Shown: in pieces, positions 59,308-64,000 of the stretch | Layout: each line of letters begins with the position of its first letter | Numbering within the stretch: position 1 is the stretch's first letter | Origin: Chamaea fasciata | Lineage: Eukaryota > Chordata > Aves > Passeriformes > Sylviidae | NCBI GenBank assembly: GCA_029207755.1 | Contig: JARCOQ010000006.1 | Span: forward strand, 20,806,890 to 20,870,889 | DNA: 64,000 bases | Reading direction: 5' to 3' | Notes under the pieces: generated by a model | The model's database searches: none | The model's input: only the letters and a program-made list of their open reading frames with translations | What the model was told of the DNA's origin: nothing | Position numbers and translations under genes: made by a program

Positions 59308-60654
59308 AAGGTTTCAGGGAAAAAAGTCTCAATATAGTCATAGTTGCAATAGTTTGGAAATACCTGCCTTAAGCACGCAGACATCACTCATGGCAGTCTT
59401 CTGCCAGTTGCAGGTATTACAATGTATCTTGCAGATAACTGGCCAATGGGAAACATGACTATTTAGCAAATACACAGAAGTACATCTTTTCAATACACTT
59501 GGTAAAATTAGGAGTTAAGAGTTTTTGTTGTTTTCAAGAGAAAAAGAAAGAAAAAAGTCACTTTTCACAAGCTTACAATCCCCTGTATAAAGGCTGAGAA
59601 GTGCATTGCAGTGTTTCTTTTATCTTTTTAGGAATGAACATTTGTACCATAACATAACCAGAAGTATTGCAAGAAACTATAAAGAAAAGTCAATATTATA
59701 ATTGAAAGGGAAGAGGCTTAACAGGGAACTAATATCAAAGATGTAAGGTTTTAAATTATTACTGCTGGAAGCATAGAAGTGATGCTGATCTGCAGTTGAG
59801 CAGTACATTCCTCAGAATATAATGGAAACAAGAATGGACTGAAATAAAATGAACACACTGAACTAGTGCTTTTCTTGTATGTCAGCTAACCCTTAAACCA
59901 CTAAAATTTATTACTTTATTTTTACCTCATACTCTGTCACATAAGTCCAAAGCCCAACACAGGTATGTTACTATGAATGGCTGGCAGGAGTTATGCTTTT
60001 AATAACCACTGGTTTCTAATGCTGATCCCAATCCAAGAGCTGCTCTGAGATGACACGTCAAATCACATATTATATAATTTTTGAATCTTCAAAATTACTA
60101 GGTAAATGTTGCATATTACAATAAATTGAAATTCCCATTTGAAAAAGCAATGCATATAAACAATTAAGTGGATTTTTTTGTGTGTGTGAATATATGCTGT
60201 GTAACCACTGTGTCTTTAGGTCACAAAATGAAAACATGGAGAAGAAAAGAATATACACCTATTTACTAAAGATTCTGAATTAGGCTCATATTGCTCACAG
60301 AAAGATATCATAAAAAAAACAGAAGATAGAGCCAAATAAATAACTTCAGTTAATTTCTTTCATTTTTCATAATTTACAAGCAAAAAAAGTAAAAATAAAC
60401 AAAATAAAATAAAAGATATTGAAAATCATTTAAAAAACCCAAACACATGAGGTTTAAAATCTGCCAGTAAATTTTGAAATTTTTCTTGTACACAATTTCT
60501 GGTAAGCATCTGCAAACAACATCCAGGAATATAATTCCCTTGCAGTCCATCTTGCTGCTGCCTGCAATCACATGACAGAAATCTGTTTCTTAGGTAAAGA
60601 ACACATGCCGATGAAAAAGACTTTTGTCCTGAGCACCATTGACAAACCAGAGTA

Positions 60655-60996
60655 GAAACGACACTACAAATGGCATCACTCCAAACGTCCTCCCCTTACT
60701 CCTTCTTCCCCATGCCTTATATGCAGACCATGGTCTCACATGGTCTGGTAAATCCCTTTGGTCAGTTTGGATCACCTGTCCTGGCCGTGTCTCCTCCCAG
60801 CTTCCCAGGCACCCCCAGCCTTCTCACCAGCATGGCAGGACAAAGAGCAGAAGAAGCCTTGGGTCTGTACAAGCCCTGCTCAGCAAGAACAAGAACATCT
60901 CTGTATTATCTTCACTACGTTCAGCACAAATCCAAAACACAGTCCTATACCAGGCACTGTGAAGAAAATTAATGCTACCCCAGCCAAAACAGTACA
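60655..60996 (-). repeat. LTR 5' part, minus orientation, truncated
   Basis: The plus strand ends CCCCAGCCAAAACAGTACA at 60996, the reversed start of an LTR. Inward it shows GAAGAAAATTAATGCTA, CACCCCCAGCCTTCTCACCAGC and CCTGTCCTGGCCGTGTCTCCTCCCAGC. CCCTTTGGTCAGTTTGGATCACC and a minus-strand TATA-like box (GCATATAAGG, 60717-60726) follow. The U3 matches that of the plus-strand LTR at 32633-33220. R and U5 are missing at the left end. Overlapping frames of 107, 100, 83 and 82 codons are by-products. Confidence 0.8.
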
Positions 60997-62137
60997 GTTT
61001 TATTTCTGAGAACTGTGCTAAAATTATTTTTGCTATCCTCTTTATCTGTATGCTGTCATATATGACGGTCACTATGAACAGTACACAAATTTCCTCTTAG
61101 AGCTATGTTCATGAAAATGACTAAACCATGCAAAATTCTTTTTTATTCATGGAAAGATTATAGAAAAACAAACAAATAACAAAAAAAAACAACCACAGAA
61201 CAAAACAACAAAAAAAAACAACCAGAAAAAAAAAACCCAAACCACTTAGAAAAAAAAATCAAATTCCTAGAGATTGTAACTAAATTTTGTAAGGAGCATT
61301 ACTACTGCAGTCATCACTAAAAAAGAGAGATGACCACTTATTGCTGTAATTTCCCACTTTTTGCTGTAGATACTTATTGTTCTGCACTTATATGCTAACT
61401 TAATATACCTTGTGTAGTTGTGTTCAGACACAATTAACTACACATTACTTGCCTTAAAAGGTTGTAGCTATATTCCAATCCAATAAAATGCTTTAGCTAA
61501 ACCACAGCTGCTATACAAATATCTTTCAAACTACTTTTTTGAATTTTAATGGCTATTCAATATATATAGATAAGAGATAATAGATCTAAATATATAAGCT
61601 ATATATTTATCTCTTAATGATACCTGAAATATATAGCATATAATAATATATTACATAATTCTATATTTCTATATATTACATATTTCCTATATTTCATGTT
61701 TATAATATATATAAGATTAAATATTTTGGAAAACAAAAGAAAAGCCCTAAACCCTAATTGATCAAGGAAAAAATAGTATTCCCAGATTTTAAATATGCTA
61801 CAAAATGTAAGTAACCACTGTTCGTGATTATGTGTTCATCTTAAACAACGTATTTTTAGTGAAATGAAATACTTGTAAATATAGATAGCTGTGAGTCTCA
61901 GCAATACCTATTCAGGACTGAATACTCACAACTATTCTTTCAGTTATTTTCAGCACTTTACATCAGTCTGTCAAGATTTCTTTTTGCTACTCTCAAGAGG
62001 GTTTGGAAAATTGTGGGATGCATACTTGTCTCAGTGTGTAGAGCTATATATTGTATACATAGCTATTGTACCTCTGAAGTAAATAATATTCACTTTCAGA
62101 CATGGACAATATTTTCAATATACTGTGAGTGGGCCAT
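60997..62137. other. unassigned AT-rich DNA
   Basis: A-rich low complexity with AAC/CAA motifs lies at 61160-61260. An unusually AT-rich stretch of about 190 bases, dominated by TATATA and ATAT motifs, lies at 61550-61735. No gene seen. Confidence 0.55.
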
Positions 62138-63192
62138 TGTATTGTGTTTAAATTACAAGGTGTGGGGCTAAAGGAGTGGCTTATCTGAGGAGCTTCCCAC
62201 ATATCTGACTGAGCCAGTGCCAGCTGGATCCAAGACTGATCTGTCACTTGCCAAGGCCAAGAACATCAGCAATAGTGGTAGTGCTTCTGGGATAGCAGAT
62301 TGAACAAGGAGGGCAGAAAGCTATTGCACAATTGCAACCACAGAGGAGTTAGATTATGTGAGACACTCAGGTCAGGGCAGAAGGAGGGCAGGAGCTGCTC
62401 CAGGGACTGGAGCTGAGGTTCCCTTGCAGCCCCTGGTGCAGACCATGGTGAGACAGCTCTGACCCTGTAGCCCATGCAGGATCACAGGACTGCAGAGATT
62501 CACCTGCAGCCCTTGGAGGATCCCACACCAGATCAAGTGGATGGCCAAAGGAGTCTGTCCCACCAAAGGAAGGCCATGCTGGAGCAGGCTCCTGACAGGA
62601 GCTGTGGCCCCATGGACAGAAAAGCCCATGTTGGAGCAGGTTTTCTGGCAGGATTTGAGTGACCCCACAGGACCCCACACCCCTGAATCACTGCATCCGG
62701 TGGAAGAGCCCATGGTGGAACAGTTTTTGAAGAACTGCAAGCCGTGTGAAGGACCCAAACTGGAGAACTCCCTGAAGAACTGTCTCCCATGAGAGGAACC
62801 CCACACTGGAGCAGGGGAAGAGTGAGAGGAGTCTTACCCCTAAGGAGGAAGTGGCAGAAACAAACAGAATGCAACCTCCATTCCTGGCCCCCTCACACTG
62901 TCCTGGAGAAGCAGCACAAGAAATCAGGAGTAGTACTGAACCCATGAAGAAAGGAGGGTAGAGAGAATTTAATATTTGGTTTTACTTTCTCAATACACTT
63001 CTTTGATTTGATTGGTAATAAATACAATTACTTTCCTCAAGTCAAGCCTCTTTTGCCTGCGACAGTAAGTGAGAAATTCTCTCTCCCTACCCTATCTCTC
63101 CTCATATTTTCTCTCCCCTATCCAGCTGAGTAAGGGAGTGATAGTGCAGCTTTGGTGACCACCTGGCATCCAGCCATGGTCAGTCCTCTACA
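62138..63192 (+). repeat. long solo LTR with 5-bp target duplication
   Basis: The element starts TGTATTGTGTTTAAATTACAAGG at 62138 and ends CAGTCCTCTACA at 63192. Both flanks read GCCAT (62133-62137 and 63193-63197), a 5-bp target duplication as used by ERVL-like (class III) and some other retroviruses. Within it, at 62555-62815, degenerate modules of about 45-50 bp repeat around a CCC-A-GYTGGAGCAG core. A polyadenylation signal AATAAA lies at 63017-63022, followed by a CT-rich U5. At 1055 bp it is long for an LTR. No viral genes are attached. Frames of up to 144 codons occur on both strands and result from the low stop density of the modules. Confidence 0.88.
63017..63022 (+). terminator. LTR polyadenylation signal AATAAA
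   Basis: The hexamer sits in GGTAATAAATACAATTAC near the R/U5 junction of the LTR, where a retroviral transcript would be cleaved. Present function is unknown. Confidence 0.5.
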
Positions 63193-64000
63193 GCCATTAT
63201 AGTGAACCGTTTCTTCTTGTATTCTTTTACTTACCCTGGTTTCAAAGGCCAATAGTGAACTTGCAGTCATTATATATTTTAAAAGTCAATAGTTCAAACA
63301 TAAACAGCAATCAGGTCCCTTTTGTATGCAATTCAATAACTCCTCACTAGAAGAATATATGAGGAAAAAAATTTGAAGCACTGCCATTCATTTTTGTTAA
63401 ATGAGGATGAATTCTACACTGAAATTATCTATTGATAGCTAACACTTCTCTGCAATGGTATCACTGTTTCATCACTATCATTGTGACCCAGTTCAAACTC
63501 TTGTATTCAGAAAAAACACATAGCAGAAAGTACATTCCTTGCAACAGTCAGGGAGTAACTTAATTCAACAATTGAAAGAAATAATAGAGTTATTAAAGGA
63601 AAAGTGTCTGGCAATTAGTATTACATTATACACGATAAAGATGTATTTTTCATCTGTTGGAATTGTCTGCATTCTGTTAGGGTCTCAAATTATCTTATTT
63701 GTCTCTGTTGAATGATCTCTCAGTGATGTCAGGAAAACCATCTTGGCTCTCTCCTGGTCACAGCATAAAGTTAGCCTCATCAATAATCATATCAGCCACA
63801 CATTTATCTTCCTGCTCAAAGCTGCTATGATCAGAAGCAGAACTGCTTGAGAGGAAGCACTAGGCAGCTTCAATTACTGGGTTTGCTTTATCTTACAAGT
63901 TCCCTTCCCCCAATCCTAACTAAACAGCTGATTCTCTCTGTCCACTGTTGTTTTACTGATATATATCTCTATATTGTTTTACTGATATCTATAGGTGTAT
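63193..64000. other. unassigned AT-rich DNA
   Basis: No gene or recognisable repeat to the end of the window. Confidence 0.5.

Larger units (their letters stand above)
54629..60654. other. unassigned AT-rich DNA, 6 kb
   Basis: No gene or interspersed repeat recognised. It contains the 49-T run at 55100-55148, an (ATGCC)n run at 58540-58562, a 20-G run at 59288-59307 and A-rich low complexity at 54655-54695. The 150-codon frame at 57557-58009 is rich in Leu, Phe, His and Cys, as pyrimidine-rich DNA gives by chance, and shows no motif. Confidence 0.45.

Noticed and set aside
62367..62945. Several 83-144-codon frames on both strands
   Set aside because: They arise from the repeated modules of the long LTR and are not viral genes.

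Overview
The window is about 64 kb of AT-rich, gene-poor vertebrate DNA. I read it as a bird and probably a songbird. The main evidence is repeat content: eight fragments of CR1 retrotransposon, several ending in the typical avian CR1 octamer tail (variants of ATTCTATG), and about fourteen LTRs of families I recognise from passerine genomes. These sit among microsatellites and homopolymer runs. I find no protein-coding gene, rRNA, tRNA, CRISPR array or bacterial-type operon. The open reading frames are short; their number fits chance in AT-rich DNA, and the longest lie inside GC-rich LTRs. The window is best seen as intergenic or deep-intron sequence of a gene desert.

Layout. 1-5.3 kb: unassigned DNA with a GC-raised patch at 1.68-2.36 kb. 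5.3-5.9 kb: a plus-strand LTR whose 3' half is strikingly short of G. 6.9 kb: CR1 tail. 8.6-9.6 kb: a poly(A) tract, (AGGGG)n and (AAAAT)n. 10.6 kb: LTR 3' part. 14.3 kb: (AT)26. 14.9-17.3 kb: minus-strand LTR and two minus-strand CR1 pieces. 18.5 kb: minus LTR. 20.7-21.5 kb: CR1 3' part. 22.5-23.2 kb: GC-rich minus LTR, followed by a 50-base poly(A). 25.3-25.9 kb: minus LTR. 30.6-33.6 kb: dense cluster of CR1, GC-rich LTR, second LTR and CR1 reverse-transcriptase fragment. 36.2-38.1 kb: longest CR1, minus strand, internally deleted. 40.9-41.4, 45.1-45.8 and 47.6-48.1 kb: minus LTRs, the last with a perfect 6-bp target duplication. 53.5-54.6 kb: LTR fragment and CR1 tail. 60.7-61.0 kb: LTR fragment. 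62.1-63.2 kb: a 1.05-kb LTR with a 5-bp target duplication.

No genes act together here. What the window records is retroelement history: solo LTRs without internal viral genes, LTR families that share one end but not the other, and one LTR with strand-asymmetric base change of the kind left by cytidine-deaminase editing. LTR and CR1 assignments rest on motifs read by eye and on memory of avian repeats, so outer boundaries are approximate unless a target duplication is given. I did not find a new biological system.
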